This document shows positions 13,801 to 27,588 of a stretch of 64,000 nt of DNA, piece by piece. Source of the stretch: Babylonia areolata (taxonomy: Eukaryota > Mollusca > Gastropoda > Neogastropoda > Buccinidae); NCBI RefSeq assembly GCF_041734735.1, contig NC_134901.1, positions 23,083,987 to 23,147,986 of the forward strand. Direction: 5' to 3'. The notes beneath the pieces were generated by a model. The model saw nothing but the letters and a program-made list of their open reading frames with translations, ran no database searches and was not told the origin of the DNA. The stretch's first letter is position 1; every line of letters begins with the position of its first letter. The translations under genes and the position numbers were made by a program.

Positions 13801-16800
13801 CATCCCTTGTGTCCCCCCCCCCCCCACGACCCGGTGGGTCACGGGACAAAAAGGTAAGGTAAAGGTACTATTTCATGATAACACATTTTATTTAGAGTCT
13901 TTATTGCAACTTTTACACAACAAAGACTTTTAACAAACAAACGACAAATATTCTCTTGATATTCTCTTTACCTGCTGAACTAATTCCTGTTTGGTCTTTG
14001 TTTTAAATGCAGTTTATATAAAAACACTTTTCTTCCTTGCCACAATGAACACACACCAGATATTATTTCTCTTAACTTGTTTGAATAAAACCCATGATAC
14101 TATTCAGTGATGAGAAAATTATGATTTAGAGAAATCAATTTCTATATACATAAATTTTGTTTAAAGATCTATCATCGGTTCTTTGAAAAGGTCTCATCAA
14201 TACTTATAACTTTACCAAGTCTGGTTCAGGTTGCACTTAAAAGCGAATATTACAGTATTATCAAAATTTACCATGGACACATACAAGCAAAACTGATTCA
14301 GTGGGACAACACACTTTCACTTTGTGTCACTGGTAAGAGGAAGAATGAAAGGTAAGCATTTGCTGGGAGAATTCAGACTATGTGTTCAATCAACAGGAAG
14401 GAGAAGATGATTGGAATTCTCCCCTGGTTTCACTGTTTTCATATCGGTCAACACTGACTCAAACACAGCTGAAAACAAAACCAAAAACTTACCCTTTCGT
14501 TGTGTCTGCATTGGGAGACTGTGAAATCAAAGAAGAAGCAGCGGCAGGGCTTGCCAGCTTTTCTTGCACAGTCTATGTATCTGCATGCAAACAATACAGA
14601 AAATACAGATTCGCCACTTTCACTTTTCTCACAATCATATAATAATAATAATAATATACATTTTATTTTATATAGCGCCCTTTCTCACTAAGAGCTCAGG
14701 GCACTTTACATGAAAGAAAAATATTACAAGTAACATAAAACATTCATGACCACTCTTTCTCAAAAACCCCTCCCCGTCACTCACACTCTCCCTTTCACAC
14801 TCTACATACATCCAAAGTGAGCTGACATGGGTGGTGTTGGAGAAAAGGAAGCTGAGAGTACTTAAAGACAGGTTTTAAAAAGATGTGTCTTTAGTGATGA
14901 GCGAAAAGCAGAAATAGAATCAGATGCATGGATATGATAAAGAAGGTTGTTCCAGATGTGAGGAGCAGCAAAGAAGAACGAACGTTCACCATAGGTTCTT
15001 GTATTGACACAAGGAAGTTTCAAAAGGTAACAGTCAGAGGAAGAGCGGAGATTTCTTGTGGAAGTGTTCATTTAGTTTATCACAGTCACACACATGTGCA
15101 CCCACAAACAAACATAGAGATTTTTTTTCTTTTTTTAATTAAAACCATCGTAATTGTAAAGCATTTACAGTATAACCATTTGATTGGGCGCTATATAAAT
15201 AAACTTATTATTATCATCATTATTATCAAATCACAACCTGGTCTGCTTTCCATGGCTCTTGCATGTTAGAGCACTTTTGGGAACTCCCTCACAAAGCTTT
15301 CTATCCAATATTTACAATGACTGCATCCTTCACATTTCTTAAACAGACAACCAAGCTTGTCCTTTTCGACAAATGCACCTCAAAGTCCGTTCTCACCTTG
15401 CCACATCAACTTGACATGGAAACGTTAACAAGTTCAGTTTCAGTTTCAGTAGCTCAAGGAGGCGTCACTGCGTTCAGACAAATCCATATACGCTACACCA
15501 CATCTGCCAAGCAGATGCCTGACCAGCAGCGTAACCCAATGCGCTTAGTCAGGCCTTGAGAAAGTCACAAGTCACAGGGAGATTTTGTGGTTTGGTGAAA
15601 ATCAACTTCTCACACTGACCTGTTTGTTAATGAATAAAACAGTCCAGACACCTTTGAAATGAGACTGTGGATTAAAGGCTGGAAGTAAAATAATACCACA
15701 GTGTTGCTACCAACTTTCCACTTGGAGGGAAATTATCCATACTGTGACTACAGTGATGAAGATGATGAACAAGAATATGAAGCAATGAAACTGTTCCACT
15801 CAAGGGAAGAGTACGGAAAAGAAAACTAAAATGTTTAAGAAAATGCTCATTTACACTGATACACAACAAAAACACACAGCTAAAACCCATATTTACCAAA
15901 GTTCAACAATATAAACCATGTTAAGTGTATCATCTACTTAATTCATTTCAAATAAGTATCTGTTCATATCAAATGCCTTATTCGTGTAAACAAAAATAGG
16001 AAGAAAAAAAAAGAGAGAAAAGAAAGAAAAGATCTCATTCACTCATTCTGAGTAACACGCTTGAGAGGTTACCTGGCTCTGGACTCCGGCTCAACATTGG
16101 TGTTGTCAATGACCACACTCTTCCCAGCTTCTAACGCTTTGCTGCATTCACTGACACACTTCTGCCAGGTCTTCAGTGTATCCTGGGAATAAAGATACTC
16201 ACTTTATAAGACAAGTGTCAAGAAAGCAGTCAGTTTGTTTTGTTTTTGTTTTTGTTTTTTGGTTTTTTTTGGGGGGGGGTATTTTACTTTGCTGTTTTGT
16301 TTTTTCTTTTCTTCCTTCCACATTTTCAGCCTTGTCAAGCAGTCCAAAACCTACATGGACCTTCATAGCAACAATGTCAGTCATCAGCCTATTCATCATT
16401 CATCATCAGTAAAATATACACAAAAATAAAATGTCACAAATTCTGGTGAAAAAAAACAAACAAAGCTTTCTACTTTGTCAACAACACAAAAAAAAAATTG
16501 CCAAAAGAAAAAAAAAAACACGCAAAGAGATACTAACATGTTTGTTTTTTGAGTTTTCTTTTTTCTTTTTTGTTTGTTCTTTTTTTGTAAATTACACTGC
16601 ATAATCAGAAATAACTTTCTTTTCATGATTAAGTTGCTGACCCTTATGATTTTGTGTTGTGAATGGTAGGGGAGAAAACATGCAGTACCAAGGAAGGTGA
16701 AGAAAGATGTTCAGCCCACAGGCACGGAAGCCAGAATTCCCTCACAGTACCTGACATTTGACATTGTTGCTTGCAGTCCAACCTCGGGGAAGGGGGTAAG

Positions 16801-19800
16801 TCGGAAGGTAGCAATATGGTTAAGACACTTATCTGCCAGTACAGTGTCTGTGAGGGTCTGGGTTCCATTCCTGCTCTTGTCCTTTAACCCAAGCTTGACT
16901 GGAAAATCAAACTGAGCGTCTAGTCATTGGGATAAGACAATAAACTCGGGTCCCATGTACATACAGCATGCACTTGGCACATTGAAAAAGAACCCACAGC
17001 AACAAAACTGGTGTACTCTGGCAAAATTCTGTAGAGGAAATCCACTCTGATAGAGTTGTTGTTTTTTCAACATCTATCCATGTATATATATGACTGGAGT
17101 TTGGTGTTTTTTTTGTTTGTTTGTTTTTTTGTTGTTGTTTTTTTCCTTTTCTTTAACATCTACCCATCCATTTAACTTGTGTTTTTCCTCCAAAAGCTAT
17201 TAATTTTGCATCAACGAAAACTATGGCTTACTCATCAGTTATTTCTCATCCATGCTAGATGATGTCACAAACACTTTCACAGTCCGTGACCAAAAACAAA
17301 TCAGGTGCCTGCCAGAATAAACTCTCTTGTCATGACATGTCTTGTTGTGCACCTGACCTGCTATCCCCAAAAAAGAAAACATTCAAAAACAGCAGGCTTT
17401 GCCTTCCCAATTTATCTTCTTCTTTTTTTTAACTGCATAAATTGATGCTGAATACAAAAATATTTTTAAAAGCTGAAGTTTATATTCCATCCAGGGATGT
17501 AAGGAAATGACATCACTAAGACTTCATTGTAATTTGTTGTTGTTGTTGCTGTTGTTTTAATACTTGTAAAAGAAGGAAGGTGTGTGAAATACTCAATGAT
17601 CTGCTTTTTGGTCTTGGTTTTTCACATTAAAATACTAAATTACTTCATCCATTTCATTCAAAAAAAATTTATGAAGTATGCAAGCTGATGGGAAGAGCCA
17701 AGAATTACTGGCTTGAAGAAACACATGCATTGTCTGAAAGTGAAGTGAAAAGTCTCTGTGCTTGTTGATGATTATTTACAAACAGCAAGTGTCTCGTAAT
17801 AACATGCTCAAAGCATCCCACACCAGTGTATTAAAGTGTCAGCATAATTTCCTTTCAAATACGCAAAACAAAACATAATGATGGACATATCAAACTGACC
17901 TGATTTATGTGAATGTACCCCTTCGGAACCAGATGATTCTTTGCAAAGGAAGTCTTGCCAGCTATGAAAAAAATTTATAAAAAATAAAATAAAATAAAAA
18001 ACACCACACTCACAATACAAATTGATCATTTCAATTTAAACATGATTCTTTCTTTGTAAATTAACAGCGTCAATGTGCTTATTTCCCACAAAGACTAATG
18101 AGATGAGCACAGGATGGTCATCAATATGGTCATCAAAAAGTTGGGGTTTTTTTTTTTTAAATCAGTCATGGCATCCTTAAGAAATCATGGACATGTGAGT
18201 TACTTCAACACCTGAAAATCAACACCTGTTGTGACAGCCACGACGAAACAAGCTGCACTGACACCATTTGTTATTTATCCCACTGGTCCTTATGGCCTGT
18301 GAGAATGATACGGCACTGACTGCTTTTGTGATTTACCCCACTGAACCCTACAGTCCGCGAGAAAGGCGCTGATTTGATTGTATTGATTATTTACCCAACG
18401 GGTCCCTAAGATTTCTGAAAATGATGCTCCTTCGATTGTATTCATTATTTACCAAACTCATCCTTAAGGTACTGAGAAAGTTGCTGTAATGATTGTATTG
18501 ATTATTTACCCAACAGGTCCCAAAAGTATATGAGAAAGCTACTGCACTGACTGCATTCATTCTTTACCCAACTGGTCCCAAACGTATATGAGAAAGGTGT
18601 TGCAATGATTGTATTCATTATTTACCCAACAGCTCCCTAAGATCTGTGAAAATGATTTTTTTTTTTTCCTCAAGGCCTGACAAAGCGCGTTGGGTTACAC
18701 TGCTGGTCAGGCATCTGCTTGGCAGATGTGGTGTAGCGCATATGGATTTGTCCGAACGCAGTGACACCTCCTTGAGCTACTGAAACTGAAACTGTGAAAA
18801 TGATGCTGCACTGATTGTATTCATTATTTACCCTAGAGTTCCCAAAGGTATGTGAGAATGATGCAGCCAAATATCAAGTAGCACACTGGGGAATGCAGGA
18901 ACGACAATTCATAGACAATGCCACAAAGGAATCTCTGCTATCCTACCTCACAGTGTAAATTACTGTGTAATGCGAAATAATATTCTATCTTCCTTCACAG
19001 AATTGTTTTTGTTGTCAAGTCTTTATTTTGCTTTGCTTTGTTATGCAGGTGTGGAATAACAGTAAAAGCATGCACAAGGGAGTTTCTAAAACATGGAATT
19101 ATGTACAAAGACACACACACACACACACACACACTCACCCTCACTCTCTATCTCTCTCTCACAAACACATATGTGTGCACATGCATACACACTGAACCAC
19201 ACACTCACATATCCATGTACTCTCACACACATGTAGGTAGACACACACATGCAACCTAACTTAAAACTTACAAGCCTGGAGCCCAACAAATACGACCACC
19301 TGTTGAAAGAAATAATACAAAAGTTTAATCAATGAATTTTTACACTGACTGCAATTAATTTAAAAACTAAAACTGACTTTTCACACTGGTCTTTTGATAA
19401 TCTTCCATTCTCTGCTTTGAATCTGCTTTGTACAGGAGACCTGATTATTAAGTATCATTCAGCCTATGACCTACGGCATTTTTCAGACTACATTGATGAT
19501 TTCAATGGAGATGTACTTCCAGTGTGATGTCAAACAGCATGCACTTCTGCAGGGGTGCTTAATTGAAAACAGACACACACTGTTGCCAATTCATTAAATC
19601 AATCTTATTCAAGTCTTGTGTTATTTTTGTTTGGCTGATTTGAAGGCAAATGTCTGTATTCATTTTTTTTAAAAACATGATAAATCTTTCTTAACTATAC
19701 AAAAAAAGTGAAACACCTACTCATCAACACACAAACACACAAAACCAGTAAAAATAAAAGTTATGTATAAGCTGTTCATGGCACTTCAGTTCTAATTTAC

Positions 19801-22043
19801 AGACACATACATATATACACATACATAGTTTTCTGGGGGGGGGGGGGGGGGTTCCTCCAAAACAAATTAATCTTGGTTCAGACACATGAAAAAGTCTCAC
19901 CTCTTGAGAGTCACTGGTTAACCTTTCACCTCCATGCAACAATGGTGTGTCCATACTGATGGCTCTCTGAACATAAAATATGGCAAACAAATTAACAGAG
20001 CACAACCCTATTTTTGGCTTTTCTCTCTTCTCTTTTTCTCGAAAATATCTGATTCTGGCAACAAATTAACAGAGCACAACCCTACTTTTGGCTTTTCTCT
20101 CTTCTCTTTTTCTCGAAAATATCTGATTCTAAGACCCAGACTTAAAAACTTTCACCATGCATTTTTCTACAAAAATATGTCTACATGCATGAAATACATA
20201 CATTTAACTGTTTTGTTAATTTAAAATCTTTCTTGTTTTTGAATGTCGTCTATATGTTTTTGTTTCTTTTTTTCTGTTCTCCCTATTTTCCTCCTCACCT
20301 ATCACAGTTGCTGCAAAGGTCTGCACACAGAAATACAACCCTTGTCTTACTGTATACCGTAACAAGATTAACTCTCTCCATACGAACGGCGAAAGAGACG
20401 ACGTTAACAGCGTTTCACCCCAATTACCATCATCAAAATATTGCAAGCGGAAGGCTCTTATACTGAAGACATGAATGTTGACAAAGAATACCACACTTCT
20501 GACGACGGAAGCTAAAGGTTGGGTCATTCAGACACCCACTGGACATCTGAGGGGTCTGTGTAGAGGAGAAGAGAGGACTGGCCGTACTGAGTGAGTTAAC
20601 AATCACACCTCTCAGTCAATGTAAGATGACAAAATGCAAAGCAATCAAACAGTAACGTCAAACAATAACGCTATTTTTGCATCATGTTATGCACGTCCCT
20701 AAAATGAACAGCTCACATTCCCTTTAACATTCCATTTACAGTGCAAAGCAGACTTGTTAAAAAGAGGGTGTCAGAGTGAAAAGTAAAAAGGGGGAACAGA
20801 CAAAAGGTTTATCTTCACAAGGGACAGTTCATAGTAAAGTAATAAGAGCACACACATTTTCTCTGCCACAGTCCAGCAAGATGAAGACACAAGTTGTTGC
20901 TTTTTTGTTTCAATGTGTCAAAGTGTGTAGATTGATCCACATACACTACACCACATCTACTGTTTCTCTTCTCTCCCCAAAGGCAGGCAATGGTTAGCAC
21001 AAGACAGGGAATCAGACCCCTGCTGGAGTCTGCACCAGCAGGTCAAGGTATAGTATTTAGTTAAACTGCTGTTTTTCTGTTCCAGCCTTGAGAGCCTGCC
21101 CACAGTTTGCGTAAAATATTAACATAAAACTAAACAAGAGAGGCAAGGTCTTCAAGACTCACTTGTGATAAATTAAGTCCCCTACCATTAATTACAGAGT
21201 AATTTCCCTTCTTTACTATCTGCACCAAAACGTTTGCAAAATAAATAAAAATTCCATGCTTAGCAAAAGAAGTTCCTGTTTGAACAAAAAATGATAATAA
21301 TGACTCCTCTTGTTGTTGTGTCAGAATAAGAGGTCAAAGTGCCAAGTTTAGAGAATACAAAAAATATAAATATAACAGTAAATGCAGTTTGCATATAATT
21401 AGGCTTCTTTTTTTTTTCTTTTTTTTTGTGCCCATCCCAGAGGTGCAATATTGTTTTAAACAAGATGACTGGAAAGAACTGAATTTTTCCTATTTTTATG
21501 CCAAATTTGGTGTCAACTGGCAAAGTATTTGCAGAGAAAATGTCAATGTTAAAGTTTACCATGGACACACAGACACATGGACACACACACAAACACACAC
21601 ACACAGACAACCGAACACCTTGTTAAAACATAGACTCACTTTGTTTACACAAGTGAGTCAATAAAATAACTGAAGCCTGCCCAAGGTTTGTGTAAAATTT
21701 CAACATAAAACAAAACAAAATAATTAAACAAAAGGAAAAAGCAGATGAATTCAAATTTAACAAACTGAAAGCAAAATGCAAGGCAAATGGCTGAAATAAA
21801 ACCGACGAAAAAAGACAGGAGCAGTCCTCACAGGGTCAAAGTCAGGTAAAGTGAAGGCCGCTGTCTTGTGGCCCAGGAAAAACTCCTCCGGGGTGTGGAA
21901 GGTCAGGCCTGCGTTGATGGCAAACTGCATGCAACAAATCAATAACAAATAGCAAAATATCAATAATGATAACAGCATCATTAATAGTGATGATGATGAT
22001 CATCATCATATTCATCATCATTATCATATTAATAATAATAGTA

Positions 22044-22085
<42 letters not shown>

Positions 22086-25000
22086 ATATATATAGTAGTA
22101 TCATTATTATTATTATTATTGTCATCACTATCATCAATATATTAAGTTTATCTTATCAAACAGATTTTGTTCTAAGTGCTTTACAATAATTGCAATAAGA
22201 ATACAAAACACTGTTACACCACCCATCAAAACATGCGAACATTACAAACAGTGCAAAAGACAGTGCAACAAAAGTACAATATACACAGCAAACCATACAC
22301 ATGAATAATTATTTGCTTACATAATAAGTCAAAGGCAGTTTGTTTTCATAAATGAATCATCAAGTTGGTTTTTAAGCTGGAAATTGACTGGGAGTGTCTG
22401 AATCTATATGGCAAGACTGTCACCCCAGGACTTTGTCCTGACAGGGCCAATTTGGAGAACACGACAGATGATCAATGCAAATGTTGGAATGTAAATAGTG
22501 AGGGGGTCACTGCAAACACATCTCATAAACAGAAAGGTATACAAAGCACAGAGTTCAAGAATGATAGCAGAGAAGTAGAAAGGAAGAGAAAGTGAGACAG
22601 TGATTTAGATAGAAAGATAAAACAAACAAAAAATGAAAATAAAAGAGAAACTAAGCACAAAAGGCAGACAGAAGATGACAACAAGATAAAAAAAATTCTT
22701 GAAATTTTATTAAAATGGAGACAAAAACTTATCAAAAGATTTCAAACACATAAGACTGTCAGTTCAGTTCAAAGTACTGTAAATATATTCCACCTCCAAT
22801 GACGAAAGAAATGTATTACCAGTCTGTCACTGCATGAAAAATCTTTCTTCTTTTTCGGTGCCCAGTCCGCTGCTCTTCCTGCTGCATCTGCCCATGGGGA
22901 AATCACATCATTACTTCACTGTTAATGTGTATTGAAATGTTCCACATCAAAATGGGTAAAGGCCCCATAGCTGTTTTACAGTCATATGAGCAGTGAATTC
23001 ACATCCACTGTGTCAGCTCCTTCCGCCATTTTAACTCACTCCGGACGAATAGTTTTGTCCCTTGCTTTCCCCTGCAGACAACCCATTTGTTAGGGTAAGG
23101 GAAAAAATCACAAAAAATGCAAAACACAAAGTAACAGACTGAAACTGCCTGTACTTGACCCACTGATCCCTCTTCTAATTTCGTGTGTACACCCACACCC
23201 CTCCCTCTCTTCACAGCCCTCAGAAGCTGAGTCACTGTCAGTACATTTTTGTTGGTAGCTTTCTTCACTGCAGATACTTTATTCAACGTCTTCATCATCC
23301 TCGTCGATGTTGGAACCATCAGTCTGAAGCATTTCAATCACTTAAGCAGCAGTAAAAAGCCGCTGTCATGATCTAGTTTGCTCCAAAAAATTTCCACTTG
23401 TATCACCTGCGATGCCATTTTTGATATGTATGCAGATTAGCTTTCCATGTGGGGTACCAAGGTCAACGGCTGGCCACGAGTGTATGGTCACTGAAATATC
23501 ATAAAGAAACTTTCCATTCGACCCTTGACACGTTCGCAATGCCTGGTGTAGCTGCAATTTTTATGCTACCCCATGAGGAAAACGTGGACAAATTTTTAAT
23601 TGTCAAAACCGCTATAGTGTTCCGTCCTCTGGAACGCTGCCTTACGTCAGGAATGCTATAGCGTTCCATCGTCCGGAGTGAGTTAACCTTCTCCAACCAA
23701 AGTCAAGTACCATTCACACCTGAAGTGAGGAAAATCAGAGTAAGGTGCCTTTCTCAAGGACACAACACCTTGCTGAAATGGAGCCTTGAGCTCTGATCAC
23801 TGGTAACTAAGCAGCACCTCTGTGACATTAAGTAATACAGAAAAGAATAACATGTAACATGACAAAAATAAACCAGCTTCCCATACAATAAACAGTAATG
23901 AAGAAAACATTTGCACAAAAGCATAGTACAATATTCCATTAAGATTCAAGAAGATGCATGAAAACAGAAAATGAAAGAAATGAAGGCCTTCTCATGGCAT
24001 ATATCTAGCACTACTCATGTAATGAACACATCCTGTGACAACTAGTCTTATTGTCCACAAACCTTTAGACTAGTTCTGTCTCATTTACATTTGACATGAA
24101 AACTAATGAATGCCTTGGATACTGCTTTCCTTTATATTCTTATTCTTAACTACCTCTGATATAGTTTCCTTCTTTGCAGATTTTTCTCTTTGACAGCATA
24201 AACGTACTTGACATGAATTTTGATATATCAATATAGATAGATAGATAGACAGCTATACATACATATATAAACAACAACAAAAACCATAAATACAATGATA
24301 AAAACTCCCTCAGGGACATTAATAAATCTACCAAGAACTGACATTCAACTACGCATGGTTTATCCAAAACTGAAGATCTGGGTTTGTTTTTGTTTTGTTG
24401 TTTTTCATACCAGGATTAACTCACTTCTAATAATCTTTATAAGAAACTAGGCCAATATCACTACATAGACTCTTACCTCCAACATAGAAGCTGTCCGACA
24501 TCTTAATAGATATTCCATCATTTTTCTGCAAAGAAACATAGACTCATTTCATGAAACCTACACCAAAAAATATGAATAAATGAATGAACATATTCTCACA
24601 GCATTCTCAACATTTTAAACTTTCTCAACAGTCTTTCATTGACAACACACACAAAAAACATTCTACTGCAGTCAAGAAATCCTCAAGGATAATGAACAAG
24701 CATTATTCTGCTGTTAAAAAAAAAATTCTTTTTTTTTGAAACAGAGTATAACAGGACATTACTCTGTTGTAAAAACCTTTTATAAAAAAAACAAAATAAA
24801 AATAAAATAAAAACAAAAACAAAAAAACCCTCACAACAACAGAGAATAACAAAATAAGAGTTTTTACTGACAACCTTAACCTAAGTCAAGTACAACTTCA
24901 AATAGTCAACACCTTTTCCCTAATCTGCAAGCTGTTTCAGCTTAACACATGGGTTTCCCTGGCAATTCTTTGGTTTCCAAACTAATATGGTTTTTGCAGT

Positions 25001-25390
25001 TGATTCTGAGGTTGTTGTTTTTGTTTTTGTTGTTTGGTTGTTGTTTTTTAATGAATAATGGAATCCATGCTCCAGTTTGACCATTTTATAAATTCAGTTC
25101 TCAACAGATACTGCTGCACAACTGAAAGACCGATGTATATTTTCAAATGTAATGGGAACGACTAAAACATGTATGTGTGGTTATTCATCACACACAAGCA
25201 TGTACAAAATCTTGGCATGTAATACATACACACTTGCCTTTTGTCCCAGTCTTCTGTACAAAGCTACAGCATTCTCAACTCTGCACAGAAGGCAGTTGGT
25301 ACTAAAAATCTCAGTGACAGTTTGGGACCAGAGTGCCTGAACTTGAAACCATCCAGACATTCCCACACCACTGTGAACTGGCTCTTGGAA

Positions 25391-25427
<37 letters not shown>

Positions 25428-27538
25428 CTATACACTCACCCATACATACAAACACTACAATGCCTATGACATGCACACACACAAAAATGTATTCCTACTG
25501 GGTTATTGTCTGTTCGCTACAAGAAGATTTAGATGTGCACACATTCACACATCTTAAAACAAAAGAGACTCCACAAGGAAAGGAATATATAAAACAACAA
25601 CAAACAGAGAATGTTCATGTTAAGTTAAGACATGAGTGAAAGAGGGTGGTCTTGGTATGGTGGGGTGTGAGTGAGAGAGGGTGGTTGTAGTATGGTGGGG
25701 TGTGAGTGAGAGAGGGTGGTTGTGGCATGGTGGGGTGTGAGTGAAAGAGGGTGGCTGTGGTATGGTGGGGTGTGAGTGAAAGAGGGTGGTTGTGGCATGG
25801 TGGGGTGTGAGTGAAAGAGGGTGGTTGTGGTATGGTGGGGTGTGAGTGAAAGAGGGTGGTTGTGGTATTGTGGGGTGTGAGTGAAAGAGGGTGGTTGTGG
25901 TATTGTGGGGTGTGAGTGAGAGAGGGTGGTTGTGGCATGGTGGGGTGTGAGTGAGAGAGGGTGGTTGTGGTATAGTGGGGTGTGAGTGAAAGAGGGTGGT
26001 TGTGGTATAGTGGGGTATGAGTGAGAGAGAGTGGCTGTGGTATGGTGGAGTGTGAGTGAAAGAGGGTGGTTGTGGTATGGTGGGGTGTGAGTGAAAGAGG
26101 GTGGTTGTGGTATGGTGGGGTGTGAGTGAAAGAGGGTGGTTGTGGCATGGTGGGGTGTGAGTGAGAGAGGGTGGTTGTGGCATGGTGGGGTGTGAGTGAG
26201 AGAGGGTGGTTATGGTATAGTGGGGTGTGAGTGAAAGAGGGTGGTTGTGGTATAGTGGGGTATGAGTGAGAGAGAGTGGCTGTGGTATGGTGGAGTGTGA
26301 GTGAAAGAGGGTGGTTGTGGTATGGTGGGGTGTGAGTGAAAGGGGGTGGTTGTGGTATGGTGGGGTGTGAATGAAAGAGGGTGGTTGTGGTATGGTGGGG
26401 TGTAAGTGAAAGAGGGTGGTTGTGGTATGGTGGGGTGTGAGTGAAAGAGGGTGGTTGTGGTATGGTGGGGTGTGAGTGAAAGGGGGTGGTTGTGGTACGG
26501 TGGGGTGTGAGTGAAAGAGGGTGGTTGTGGCATGGTGGGGTGTGAGTGAAAGAGGGTGGTTGTGGCATGGTGGGGTGTGAGTGAAAGAGGGTGGTGGTGG
26601 TATAGTGGGGTATGAGTGAGAGAGGGTGCCTGTGGTATGGTGGGGTGTGAGTGAAAGAGGGTGGCTGTGGTATGGTAGGGTGTGAGTGAGAGAGGGTGGC
26701 TGTGGTATGATGGGGTGTGAGTGAAAGAGGGTGGTTGTGGTATGGTAGGGTGTGAGTGAAAGAGGGTGGTTGTGGTATAGTGGGGTATGAGTGAGAATGG
26801 GTGGCTGTGGTATGGTGAGGTGTGAGTGAGAGAGGGTGGCTGTGGTATGATGGGGTGTGAGTGAAAGAGGGTGGTTGTGGTATAGTGGGGTATGAGTGAG
26901 AATGGGTGGCTGTGGTATGATGGGGTGTGAGTGAAAGAGGGTGGTTGTGGCATGGTGGGGTGTGAGTGAGAGAGGGTGGTTGTGGCATGGTGGGGTGTGA
27001 GTGAGAGAGGGTGGTTGTGGTATGGTGGGGTGTGAGTGAAAGAGGGTGGTTGTGGTATGGTGGGGTGTGAGTGAAAGAGGGTGGTTGTGGTATGGGGGCG
27101 TGTGAGTGAGAGAGGGTGGTTGTGATATGGGTGGGTGTGAGTGAGAGAGGGTGGTTGTGATATGGGTGGGTGTGAGTGAGAGAGGGTGGTTGTGGTATGG
27201 TGAGGTGTGAGTGAAAGAGGGTGGTGGTGGTATAGTGGGGAGTGAGTGAGAGAGGGTGGTTGTTTTATGGTGGGGTGTGAGTGAAGCAGATGAAGCATCT
27301 GTAACATGACAAGCAGAAGAAACAACATAATTTCATTTGCAGAATTATATCAACTTCAACAAGTGATGTTCCACATTGAGGAGGATCAGACAAAACGCCT
27401 TGAATATCACTGTTTCTTGTGCAGACAAATGCACACACACACACATACACACACAGGCACAGACAAACACACACACACACACACACAGGCACAGAAAAAT
27501 GCACACACACACACACACACACAGAGGCACAGATAAAT

Positions 27539-27588
<50 letters not shown>

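Noticed and set aside
25615-27328. Long His/Thr/Pro-rich open frames on the minus strand (up to 457 codons)
   Set aside because: They are translations of the 35-bp minisatellite; all phases are open because the unit lacks stops, and there is no conserved domain or splice context.
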